48,321 nucleotides of DNA from positions 1-48,321 of the forward strand of contig NZ_JHYB01000007.1 of NCBI RefSeq assembly GCF_000687835.1, given 5' to 3'. Below, one piece after another: positions 27,005 to 34,843 of this stretch. Below the pieces are notes generated by a model that made no database searches, had not been told where the DNA came from, and saw only the letters and a list, made by a program, of their open reading frames with translations. How positions within the stretch are numbered: position 1 is the stretch's first letter; each line of letters starts with the position of its first letter. The translations under genes were made by a program, and so were the position numbers. This DNA is from Haploplasma modicum ATCC 29102. GTDB lineage: Bacteria; Bacillota_I; Bacilli_A; Acholeplasmatales; Acholeplasmataceae.

Positions 27005-27033
27005 ATTTTACTAAATTTTTATACTTTTATCAA
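27005..27033 (-). promoter_or_regulatory. yneF promoter
   Basis: -35 TTGATA (27028-27033), 17-bp spacer, -10 TAAAAT (27005-27010). Confidence 0.6.
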
Positions 27034-27046
27034 GTATATTTACAAC

Positions 27047-27574
27047 TTATAACCCTTGATAGATAATTATTTTTTTATTCCCATATTTTTTAGATTTAAT
27101 AATGCCTAAACTATCAATTAGGATGTCATCTAATTTAGATGATACTTCTAAAATTATTTTACCACCTAAATTCAAAACTTTCCTTACTTCTATTAATAAT
27201 TTTTTATATTCTTTAAAATCATAAGGGGGATCTAAGAATATTAGATCAAATATTTCTAAATTATTTTTTAGAAAAAAATTATAATCCTGATTAATTACCT
27301 TATAGTTAGAAATCTTTAACTTATCTAAGTTATCTTTAATATTTTTTGTAGCCTTAAAATTATTATCAATAAAATAACAAAAACTTGCTCCCATTGATAA
27401 AGCAGTAATTCCAAGTGAGCCTGATCCTGCAAATAGATCTAAAACTTTACCATCAACTTCATATAACGAATTAAAAACAGCCTCTCTTACCATTGAGGCT
27501 GTTTCTCTTGTTGAATCAATGCCAGTAATATTTATTTTTTGACCTTTATATTTACCTGCATGTATCTTTATCAT
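27047..27574 (-). CDS. rsmD: 16S rRNA (guanine-966-N2)-methyltransferase
   Basis: SAM-dependent methyltransferase. The SAM loop DLFAGSGSLG and the catalytic FLDPPY are both present. 175 aa. ATG overlaps the copZ stop as ATGA, so it is translated as the last gene of the metal-efflux operon; no separate promoter is visible. In most genomes rsmD pairs with coaD, so this location is unusual. Confidence 0.93.
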   Translation of the reverse strand: MIKIHAGKYKGQKINITGIDSTRETASMVREAVFNSLYEVDGKVLDLFAGSGSLGITALSMGASFCYFIDNNFKATKNIKDNLDKLKISNYKVINQDYNFFLKNNLEIFDLIFLDPPYDFKEYKKLLIEVRKVLNLGGKIILEVSSKLDDILIDSLGIIKSKKYGNKKIIIYQGL

Positions 27575-27756
27575 ACTTGTGGTGTATAACCTAAGTCTTT
27601 GATAATTTTTACTGCAAGTTCAAGTTCATTATCTAAAACACTAACTTGATGACTTGATAGATCAATTTTTGCATTTATTTTATTTTTAAGTAATTCTGTT
27701 TGAATTTTCTTCACACATGACATACATGACATATCATTTACTTCAATTTTTTTCAT
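27571..27756 (-). CDS. copZ: copper chaperone, heavy-metal-associated domain (CopZ-like)
   Basis: A single 61-aa HMA domain with MSCMSC at residues 9-14 (C11, C14). It delivers Cu(I) to the ATPase or a repressor. ATG overlaps the copA stop (ATGA), and its own TGA overlaps rsmD. Confidence 0.88.
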   Translation of the reverse strand: MKKIEVNDMSCMSCVKKIQTELLKNKINAKIDLSSHQVSVLDNELELAVKIIKDLGYTPQV

Positions 27757-29903
27757 TTTTCTACATCTCCTATTTTAAATTTCCATAATTTTAGACTAAG
27801 CGCATTTAAGATTACCATTAAACTACTAAATGCCATCCCAAATCCAGCAATTGTTGGACTAAAGATTTTAAATGCAGCTAGTGGTATCATAACAATATTA
27901 TATATGAATGCCCAGAAAAAGTTAAGATAAATGTTTCTTAAAGTTGCTTTTGATAGATCTATTGCATATAAGACTGAAAATAAGTCTTCTTTCATCAAAG
28001 TAACATCCGCACTATCTAATGCAATATCAGCACCTGTGCCAATAGCGAAACCTACATCTGCCATTTTAAGTGCTGGTGCATCATTTATACCATCACCAAC
28101 AAATGCTACTATTTTTTCTTTTTCTCTAATTTCTCTTACGATGTTTGCTTTTTCGTGTGGTAAAACTTCAAAATAAACATGCTCAATTCCGAGTTTCTCT
28201 GCAATATGTTTAGCTGTTTTTTCTTGATCTCCGGTAATCATATAAGGTGTTATATTTCTTCGTTTTAATTCTTTAATTAAACCAAATGAACTTTCTTTTA
28301 ATTCATCTGCTACAGCAATCATATTGACTGCTTTATTATTAACCACTGTAAAGAAAACTGTTTTTCCTTCTAATAGATATTGGTCAAAATCATTAAATTC
28401 ATTTTCAATATTATTTTCCAAGATATATTTATATGAGCCAACAAATACTAAATCATTATTAATATTACCTTTAATACCATAACCTATTATTGTCTCAAAG
28501 TTTGTTACATTATAGATTGTTCCATCATGGTAATCTAAAACTGCGTTCGCAATTGGATGATTAGCATGTTTTTCGAGTGATAAAGTATAGTCTAGAAAAT
28601 CTTTATTGCCTATAAAATTAGTAACTTCTGGTTTTCCTACTGTAAGAGTACCGGTTTTATCAAATGCTATTGCAGTAATTTTATTTGCAATTTCAAAAAA
28701 TTCGCCGCCCTTATATAACACACCTTCTTTAAAACTCATGCCACTTGAAACACTAATACTTGTTGGTGTTGCAAGCCCTAAAGCACAAGGACAAGATACT
28801 ACTAAAACTGCAACTGCAGGTGCAAAAGCACTACTTATACTATCCTTTAAAACAACTAGCCAAATGAAGAAAACAAGTAGACTAATAACTATGACAATCG
28901 GTACAAAAAAACTAGATATTTTATCAGCCACTCTTTGTGATTTTGGCTTTATAAGAGCAGTTTCTTCAACTGTTTGAATAATTTTTGATAGTACTGTTTC
29001 ACTAGCAATACTAGTTACCCTAACCTTTATTGTTTCAACTAAATTCATTGATGATCCAATGACTTTACTGCCAATATTTTTAGTTACAGGCATTGATTCA
29101 CCTGTTAACATTGACTCATCAACATAAGTACTACCTTCAATTATAATCCCATCTAAAGGTATCTTATCATAGCCTTTAACGATAATTACTTCATCAACCT
29201 TGATATCTTCAACGTTTACTAACACTTCTTCATTATCTCTAATTACAACTGCCTGTTTTGCACCAAGACTTAAGAGTCCAGTTAGCGTAGAGCTAGTTTT
29301 TTCTTTAATTCTATTTTCAAAATAGTTTCCAAGTAATACCATAAAAATAATTACTGCACTAGTTTCAAAAAATAAGTTATGATTCATACCATTATGTTTA
29401 ATAGTAAGGTATACACTATAAAAATATGCAGAGCTTGTTCCTATTACAACTAAACTATCCATACCTAGGTTTTTTGCTTTTATACTGTGATATGTCTGAA
29501 CGAAAAATCTACGTCCTGAGTAAAATAGAATTATTGTTGTAAGGATCCACTGAAAATATCCGTTCATAAATAGTGCTGGCACTTTAATAAAACTTACTCC
29601 TAAATGTTCAAACATTGTATAAAGTAATGGGAGTGATAAAACAAATGCAATCAGTAAATCTATTTTATCTTTCTTTTTAGCTTTTAAATCTTTCTCATTA
29701 TCTTTAATACCATAATAGCCAACTGATAATAATTCATCATATAAAAAATCTTCGTTATATAATTCATCTTTATATTCAAATAAAACTGAACTTGCTGCAA
29801 CATTAACTCTTGCATTCATATTTTCCATTTTATTAAAATGAAGTTCTATTGTCTTTGCACAATTTGTACATGTTATATTACTTACCTTAACTCTTTTTTT
29901 CAT
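27753..29903 (-). CDS. copA: P1B-type copper-exporting ATPase
   Basis: One N-terminal HMA domain (C12-x-x-C15), then membrane helices. The CPC motif is at 371-373 and the phosphorylated Asp in DKTGTLT at about 415; the HP motif (NHPIAN) and GDGINDAP are also present. YNIVMIP and GMAFSSL near the end are the Cu(I) site residues of P1B-1 pumps, which argues for Cu(I) rather than Zn/Cd. 716 aa. ATG overlaps the repressor stop by ATGA. The stop is TGA. Confidence 0.93.
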   Translation of the reverse strand: MKKRVKVSNITCTNCAKTIELHFNKMENMNARVNVAASSVLFEYKDELYNEDFLYDELLSVGYYGIKDNEKDLKAKKKDKIDLLIAFVLSLPLLYTMFEHLGVSFIKVPALFMNGYFQWILTTIILFYSGRRFFVQTYHSIKAKNLGMDSLVVIGTSSAYFYSVYLTIKHNGMNHNLFFETSAVIIFMVLLGNYFENRIKEKTSSTLTGLLSLGAKQAVVIRDNEEVLVNVEDIKVDEVIIVKGYDKIPLDGIIIEGSTYVDESMLTGESMPVTKNIGSKVIGSSMNLVETIKVRVTSIASETVLSKIIQTVEETALIKPKSQRVADKISSFFVPIVIVISLLVFFIWLVVLKDSISSAFAPAVAVLVVSCPCALGLATPTSISVSSGMSFKEGVLYKGGEFFEIANKITAIAFDKTGTLTVGKPEVTNFIGNKDFLDYTLSLEKHANHPIANAVLDYHDGTIYNVTNFETIIGYGIKGNINNDLVFVGSYKYILENNIENEFNDFDQYLLEGKTVFFTVVNNKAVNMIAVADELKESSFGLIKELKRRNITPYMITGDQEKTAKHIAEKLGIEHVYFEVLPHEKANIVREIREKEKIVAFVGDGINDAPALKMADVGFAIGTGADIALDSADVTLMKEDLFSVLYAIDLSKATLRNIYLNFFWAFIYNIVMIPLAAFKIFSPTIAGFGMAFSSLMVILNALSLKLWKFKIGDVEK

Positions 29904-30259
29904 ATTAACTCTACTTCCTTACTAACATTATCAATAAAATCACTTACTATTTTATTTGATAATTTATAGTAAACCATTTTACCTTCCTTTTTAGATTCAA
30001 CCATCTTATATTTCTTAAAAGTTTTCATCTGATGCGAGATTGCACTTTTAGTAAGTCCAAGTAAATGACCAATATCACAAACACATAAGTACTCATCTTT
30101 TATTGCTTCTAAAATTTTTATACGTGTAAAATCAGCTAAAACTTTTAAATAATTTGATATTTCCATTATTTTATCGTCTTCAATTAAAGTACTTTTAACT
30201 TTATTTAATGTTTCTTCATGGAAGATATAACAATTACATGTTTTATCACTACACTTCAT
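29900..30259 (-). CDS. ArsR/SmtB-family metal repressor, CadC-like
   Basis: 119 aa winged helix (TRIKILEAI, GLTKSAISHQMKTFKKY). Metal-site cysteines are C3, C8 and C10 at the N-terminus and C59/C61 in the alpha-3 CVC motif, the arrangement of CadC (Cd/Pb/Zn). It is the first gene of the operon with copA and copZ; copper operons in Firmicutes usually carry CopY or CsoR instead. A perfect inverted repeat covers the start of transcription (30276-30291), so autorepression is likely. ATGA overlap with copA. Confidence 0.9.
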   Translation of the reverse strand: MKCSDKTCNCYIFHEETLNKVKSTLIEDDKIMEISNYLKVLADFTRIKILEAIKDEYLCVCDIGHLLGLTKSAISHQMKTFKKYKMVESKKEGKMVYYKLSNKIVSDFIDNVSKEVELI

Positions 30260-30275
30260 CTAACCACCTCTTCAA

Positions 30276-30291
30276 TTGAATATCTATTCAA
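30276..30291. promoter_or_regulatory. operator of the metal-efflux operon
   Basis: TTGAATAtcTATTCAA is a perfect 7-base inverted repeat with a 2-base centre. It lies immediately downstream of the -10 and is similar in style to ArsR/SmtB operators. Binding would block transcription. Confidence 0.75.
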
Positions 30292-30295
30292 CTGT

Positions 30296-30324
30296 ATTAT
30301 ACATATCATTTTATATTTTTGCAA
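30296..30324 (-). promoter_or_regulatory. promoter of repressor-copA-copZ-rsmD
   Basis: -35 TTGCAA (30319-30324), 17-bp spacer, -10 TATAAT (30296-30301), with the operator at the start site. Confidence 0.85.
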
Positions 30325-30352
30325 TAAAAAAGAATTGCAAAACGCAATTCTT
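30325..30352 (-). terminator. terminator of the 291-aa lipoprotein gene
   Basis: AGAATTGC pairs with GCAATTCT around TTTT-type loop bases; T run on the minus strand. It abuts the efflux promoter. Confidence 0.9.
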
Positions 30353-30364
30353 CTATTAATTTAA

Positions 30365-31240
30365 CTAAAATGGGAACAATCCATTTTCAAATGGCTTGTA
30401 ATCTTTAAAGTCTGGAAGAGCTTCAACTTTAACTCCGAATTTTAAATTAGCGTCAAGTTTTAGTTTCATGTTGTTTTGTCCATCAACAATATTTGCACTT
30501 ACTGAAACTCCAATTTCTTCAAACTTATTATCGATTATTACCATTACAAGACTAAAATCGATAGCTGCAATTTGTTCCATATCAACTGTAAGTGTTCCAA
30601 ATAGACTTTCAATTAAAGCTTTGTTTTCTAAATATAAAGCATTATTAAAATCAATTTTAACTCTAAAGTCATCACCATTTAAATAATAAGTAGCACCTGT
30701 ATATTCGGATAAGAAATTAATGAATTTTTCATCTAATAAAACTTCACTCAAATCAAGATTTGTTGTAGTATCTGGAGTTATACCTCCAATACCAAAATCC
30801 ATATCTTGATAATATTTACCTTTAATTGTAGTACTATTATTCATTGGTCCCATATTAATATCAACTTTTAGATCTGCATTTAAATAAATTCTTTCTTCGC
30901 TATTTACAAGATAAATATCAGTTTTACCTTTAGCTTTTACGCCTTCTACATCAAGGTTTAGTTCCATCTTACCTAGGATGTCACTATTTTTATTAATTTT
31001 AGCATCTACTTTTGCTTCCATTAATACAGGTTTACCCTCTTGTTTACCAGTTGCATTAAGATTAAGTGCTAGATGTGCTGTATTATCAGTTTTATCTATT
31101 TTATTAAGTCTTTCTTTAACCTCTGCACTAGTTAATTCAACTTTATACTTTTCTTGAACTTTTGGTATTGCATTTTCTTTACAAGAAACTAGTATAAAAC
31201 TTGAAATAACAAGTGTAAAAATAAAAATAATTTTCTTCAT
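30365..31240 (-). CDS. lipoprotein, function unknown
   Basis: Signal peptide with lipobox LVSC (Cys at about 20). The remaining 270 residues are mostly beta-strand with alternating charged and hydrophobic residues (EAKVDAKINKNSD, KTDIYLVNSEERIYLNADLKVDINM). This resembles the LolA/LppX-like folds of lipid- or sterol-binding lipoproteins, but I cannot name a family with confidence. Strong AGGAGG site. Single-gene unit with its own terminator. Confidence 0.75.
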   Translation of the reverse strand: MKKIIFIFTLVISSFILVSCKENAIPKVQEKYKVELTSAEVKERLNKIDKTDNTAHLALNLNATGKQEGKPVLMEAKVDAKINKNSDILGKMELNLDVEGVKAKGKTDIYLVNSEERIYLNADLKVDINMGPMNNSTTIKGKYYQDMDFGIGGITPDTTTNLDLSEVLLDEKFINFLSEYTGATYYLNGDDFRVKIDFNNALYLENKALIESLFGTLTVDMEQIAAIDFSLVMVIIDNKFEEIGVSVSANIVDGQNNMKLKLDANLKFGVKVEALPDFKDYKPFENGLFPF

Positions 31241-31275
31241 ATAATACCTCCTACATTTATTTTACTATATAAATT

Positions 31276-31307
31276 AAAAAAAGTAGTTAATTTTACTTAA
31301 CTACTTT
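31276..31307 (-). terminator. terminator of the ABC-F gene
   Basis: AAAGTAGTTAA pairs with TTAACTACTTT, followed by T on the minus strand. Confidence 0.9.
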
Positions 31308-31313
31308 TAAATG

Positions 31314-32906
31314 TTAAATTTCTTTTGTTTCTAAATACTCGTCATAAGTCATTGGCTGATCAATGATTTTACCATCATTAAATATCTCAATTATTCTATT
31401 TGCAGTAGTTTGAGTTAACTCATGGTCAGTTGATGAGAAGATAATAACTCCTTCAAATTTTGATAATCCTTTATTTAATGAAGTAATCGATTCCATGTCA
31501 AGGTGATGAGTAGGTTCATCAATTAAGATTAAGTTTCCTTCTTCTAACATGATTTTAGCAAGAAGTGTTCTTACCTTTTCTCCCCCAGATAAAACCTTTA
31601 TTTTCTTAAAGACATCTTCACCTGAAAATAGCATTCTACCTAAGAAACCACGAACAAAAGCCTGTTCTTTATTTTCACTATATTCTGATAAAAAGTCAAT
31701 AATTGTTTTATCTGAATTATTAAAAATTGATGAGTTATCCTTAGGGAAATATGATTTTAAAACTGTTTCGCCGTATTTGACTGTTCCAGTATAATCTGTA
31801 TCTTCACCAGCTAATATTTTAAATAATGAGGTTTTAGCCAATTCATTACTTCCAACTAATGCTAACTTATCATTTTTACCTAAAATAAATGAAACATTAT
31901 CTAATACCTTCTTACCAGCTACTATCTTAGTTAAATTTTCAACCTTTAAAACATCATCGCCTAATTTTTTCTTAGCAACAAAGTTTACATATGGATATCT
32001 TCTAGTAGATGGTTTAATATCTGTTAATTCAATTTTGTCTAATAATTTCTTTCTTGAAGTCGCTTGTTTAGATTTTGAGGCATTAGCACTAAATCTAGCA
32101 ATAAAGTCTTGAAGTTCTTTAATTTTATCTTCAGACTTCTTATTTGCTTCTTTTGCTTGTTTTAACATTAACTGACTTGATTCATACCAGAAATCATAAT
32201 TACCTGTATAAAGTGTTGCTTCTTTAAAGTCGATGTCAACAATATGAGTACATACTTTATTTAAGAAATATCTATCATGGGATACTATTATCAATGTGTT
32301 TTTGAATTCAATTAAATATTCTTCTAACCATTTAATTGCACTAAGATCTAAGTTATTTGTTGGTTCGTCAAGTAGTAAAACATCTGGATTACCAAATAAT
32401 GCTTGAGCTAATAAGACTTTAACTTTAATTTTAGCATCTAAATTAGCCATCGTTTCATAATGAAGCTCTGGGTCTACCCCAAGACCTGTTAGTAAGATTG
32501 CAGCGTCATATTCTGCATCCCAACCACCAAGGTGATCAAATATCTCTTCTAACTTACCAGCTTTAATACCATCTTCTTCACTAAAATCAGGTTTTGCATA
32601 GATTTCATCTTTTTCTTTCATTACTTTATATAGTTTTTGATTACCCATAATAACTGTTTCAATAACATTAAAATTATTATAAGCATTATGATCTTGTTTT
32701 AAAAATGAAAGTCTCTTACTACTTTCAATAAATACTGAACCACTGTTTGGTTCAATTTCTTTAGCTAAAACTTTTAGAAATGTTGATTTACCACTACCAT
32801 TTGCTCCAATAATACCGTATGCATTACCTTCGGTAAATTTAATGGTTACATCTTCAAATAAAATTTCTTTACCAAACTGAATTGTTAATTTGTTTGTTTG
32901 TATCAT
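31314..32906 (-). CDS. ABC-F family ATPase (YkpA/YbiT type)
   Basis: Two nucleotide-binding domains joined by a linker rich in Lys/Ser (SANASKSKQATSRKK). ABC-F proteins act on the ribosome. The first Walker A is intact (GANGSGKS, 34-41) with DEPTNNLDL. The second site is degraded: GSNELAKTS replaces the Walker A glycines and STDHE stands where SHDxx is usual, while Walker B (DEPTHHLD) remains. From memory, a weak second P-loop is common in this subfamily; the lost switch His is less so. 530 aa. Single-gene unit. Confidence 0.9.
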   Translation of the reverse strand: MIQTNKLTIQFGKEILFEDVTIKFTEGNAYGIIGANGSGKSTFLKVLAKEIEPNSGSVFIESSKRLSFLKQDHNAYNNFNVIETVIMGNQKLYKVMKEKDEIYAKPDFSEEDGIKAGKLEEIFDHLGGWDAEYDAAILLTGLGVDPELHYETMANLDAKIKVKVLLAQALFGNPDVLLLDEPTNNLDLSAIKWLEEYLIEFKNTLIIVSHDRYFLNKVCTHIVDIDFKEATLYTGNYDFWYESSQLMLKQAKEANKKSEDKIKELQDFIARFSANASKSKQATSRKKLLDKIELTDIKPSTRRYPYVNFVAKKKLGDDVLKVENLTKIVAGKKVLDNVSFILGKNDKLALVGSNELAKTSLFKILAGEDTDYTGTVKYGETVLKSYFPKDNSSIFNNSDKTIIDFLSEYSENKEQAFVRGFLGRMLFSGEDVFKKIKVLSGGEKVRTLLAKIMLEEGNLILIDEPTHHLDMESITSLNKGLSKFEGVIIFSSTDHELTQTTANRIIEIFNDGKIIDQPMTYDEYLETKEI

Positions 32907-32960
32907 TTTGTCACTTCCTTACACTTTATCTATGATAACATAATATTTTAAAATTCCATA

Positions 32961-32990
32961 TAAAAAGTCTTTAATTAAAAAGACTTTTTA
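32961..32990 (-). terminator. terminator after the M42 aminopeptidase
   Basis: AAAAAGTCTTT pairs with AAAGACTTTTT around a short AT loop; U-rich 3' end. Confidence 0.8.
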
Positions 32991-32993
32991 CTT

Positions 32994-34055
32994 TTAAAAA
33001 TCAAATAAGATTTTCTCTACTGTTTCCTCATCAAGACGTTTAATAACTTCAGTCATTAACTTAATTGTATTTAAGTAATCTTCATAGTGAATAATTGAAG
33101 TATGTGAGTGCATATAACGTGTTGGAATACAAATTGATAATGCTGCAGCTCCATGATGAGCAATATGCATTTCACCAGCATCTGTTCTACCTCCGTTAAT
33201 TACTCCTTCTTGATATGGTATTTCTAATTCCTTAGCAACATCAATTACAAATTTTCTAAGTCCTCTGTGTGCAATTAAACCACCATCGTAAAGTAATATT
33301 TGTGGTCCTTTACCTAGTGATTGATCTTCTGAAACACTACCAGGAACGTCATTACCAAGCCCTGTATCGATTGCAAAGGCAATCTTTGGTTCTGTAATAT
33401 AAGATGTTGTTTTTGCACCACGTAATCCAACTTCTTCTTGAACTGTAAATGCACCAAACAAGTTATTGTTTAATTTTTCATTTTTTAAGTTTTTTAGTAC
33501 TTCAATTACAACAGCACTACCAATTCGGTTGTCCCAAGCTTTTCCAAGTAAGTAATTCTTATTACCTAATTCTTTAAACTCTTGAAGTGGCGTAATCATA
33601 TTACCAACTTCAACCCCAAGTTCAATCGCTTCTTCTTTACTTGATACACCAAGATCTAAATACATATCATCAATTGATGCTGCATTTTTTCTTTGTTCAA
33701 GTGGAATAATATGTGGTGGTTTCGAACCTGTAACTCCAATTACGATTCCTTTTTTAGTAGTAATTTGCCATTCCTGAGCAAGCATTACTTGTGAATACCA
33801 TCCACCTAATGTTTGGAATTTAACAAATCCTTCTTTAGTAATACTCTTAACCATTAAACCTACTTCATCCATATGGCCACCAATTAAAATATTTGGTCCC
33901 ATACCTTCTTTATGACCAATAACTGATCCTAAGTTGTCTCTTTTAACTTCATTTACTAAATCTTTAATTTCTTCTTTAATAAACTTTGCTACTTGATGTT
34001 CGTTTCCTGGAACACCATTTAATTCTGATAATTGTTTTAATAATTTTTTATCCAT
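32994..34055 (-). CDS. M42 family metallo-aminopeptidase (YsdC-like)
   Basis: Cobalt/zinc aminopeptidase of the tetrahedral TET family, or a related glucanase-like member. Ligand motifs are GGHMDEVG (H61, D63), KAWDNRIGS, VQEEVGLRG, AIDTGLG and SHTSIIHYED. 353 aa. It follows a small membrane protein by 17 bases. In Bacillus the homologue ysdC lies near rplT, also upstream in this region. Confidence 0.92.
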   Translation of the reverse strand: MDKKLLKQLSELNGVPGNEHQVAKFIKEEIKDLVNEVKRDNLGSVIGHKEGMGPNILIGGHMDEVGLMVKSITKEGFVKFQTLGGWYSQVMLAQEWQITTKKGIVIGVTGSKPPHIIPLEQRKNAASIDDMYLDLGVSSKEEAIELGVEVGNMITPLQEFKELGNKNYLLGKAWDNRIGSAVVIEVLKNLKNEKLNNNLFGAFTVQEEVGLRGAKTTSYITEPKIAFAIDTGLGNDVPGSVSEDQSLGKGPQILLYDGGLIAHRGLRKFVIDVAKELEIPYQEGVINGGRTDAGEMHIAHHGAAALSICIPTRYMHSHTSIIHYEDYLNTIKLMTEVIKRLDEETVEKILFDF

Positions 34056-34072
34056 TTTAGATACCTCTTCTT

Positions 34073-34630
34073 CTATTTTTTACTCTTAATATTAAACATT
34101 CCAATAAATAATAAAATTGCTCCAATTGATAATAACGTTATTAGTGTTACTAATTTGATTTTTGCATCAACCATATTTGTTGCATATACGTATGTACCAA
34201 ATATAACAAACAATAAATTTAAGAAAAATAATCCACTTTTTAAATTAATTTTATTAAATACACCTAAGTATAACTCAATACTTCCACTTAAAACTAAAGC
34301 TAAACCAAACCAGAATGAACCACTTGAACTTATATCAATAAAGTTTATATTAACTTCAAATACTGGCAAAATAAACCCAACTATTGCTCCAAATAAAATT
34401 ATTACAGATTCTATCGTCCTAAGCGTAATAGCTGATTGATTTTTTTTATTTGTGTTTGGCAAAATTACAAATATTACAAATGCAATTAAACCAAACCCTA
34501 TTACTAATTTACCTACTTTATACGTTAGACTAAAAAATCCACTATCTACAAAATAAGAAACAATTGCATAGGCTAATATTAATACCCCTAATACAATTGA
34601 TAAAATCGGAACTTTTTTAAAAAAACTCAT
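34073..34630 (-). CDS. membrane protein, six predicted helices, function unknown
   Basis: 185 aa, almost entirely hydrophobic with about six helices (about 8-25, 38-57, 72-90, 103-122, 130-148, 160-178). The size and pattern recall HdeD-like or DUF308 proteins, but no diagnostic motif is visible. AAAGGAG lies upstream, just after the 6S-like RNA. Co-oriented with M42, 17 bases away, so likely one transcript. Confidence 0.75.
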   Translation of the reverse strand: MSFFKKVPILSIVLGVLILAYAIVSYFVDSGFFSLTYKVGKLVIGFGLIAFVIFVILPNTNKKNQSAITLRTIESVIILFGAIVGFILPVFEVNINFIDISSSGSFWFGLALVLSGSIELYLGVFNKINLKSGLFFLNLLFVIFGTYVYATNMVDAKIKLVTLITLLSIGAILLFIGMFNIKSKK

Positions 34631-34650
34631 ATTTTTCTCCTTTATATATT

Positions 34651-34800
34651 AAAAAAATCTTAGAGAGTCTGGTAAGAACGAAAGGTTTAAGGTGGGTATT
34701 TCCTTTTCTATAATTTGGGAATCATTTTCATGATTCAACGCCCTTATAGTTTAAATTCCCGTTCAATGATTTTGGGTTCTACAAACACTCCCTAAGACAC
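34651..34800 (-). ncRNA. candidate 6S RNA
   Basis: About 150 nt, not coding, with its own consensus promoter (34805-34833) and a terminator T run (34651-34657). The ends pair over 11 bp (787-797 with 658-668), then 7 bp (776-782 with 672-679, one bulge). A large symmetric bubble follows (about 14 nt each side: 761-775 and 680-693), then stems 753-760/694-701, 744-749/708-713 and 730-736/719-725, closing on a GAAA loop. (All positions are 34xxx.) A long rod with a central open bubble is the 6S design that mimics open promoter DNA. The identification is structural; no sequence match was tested. Confidence 0.72.
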
Positions 34801-34804
34801 TTAT

Positions 34805-34833
34805 AGATTATCACTTTAGACCTTTTTTGTCAA
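34805..34833 (-). promoter_or_regulatory. promoter of the 6S-like RNA
   Basis: -35 TTGACA (34828-34833), 17-bp spacer, -10 TAATCT (34805-34810). The perfect -35 is otherwise seen here mostly at rRNA and infC. Confidence 0.8.
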
Positions 34834-34843
34834 CAATCAAGGC

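Noticed and set aside
34631-34843. Riboswitch controlling the membrane gene at 34630
   Set aside because: The structure is a self-contained rod with end pairing and a terminator, without a recognised aptamer core; a 6S-like free RNA fits better. Not fully excluded.
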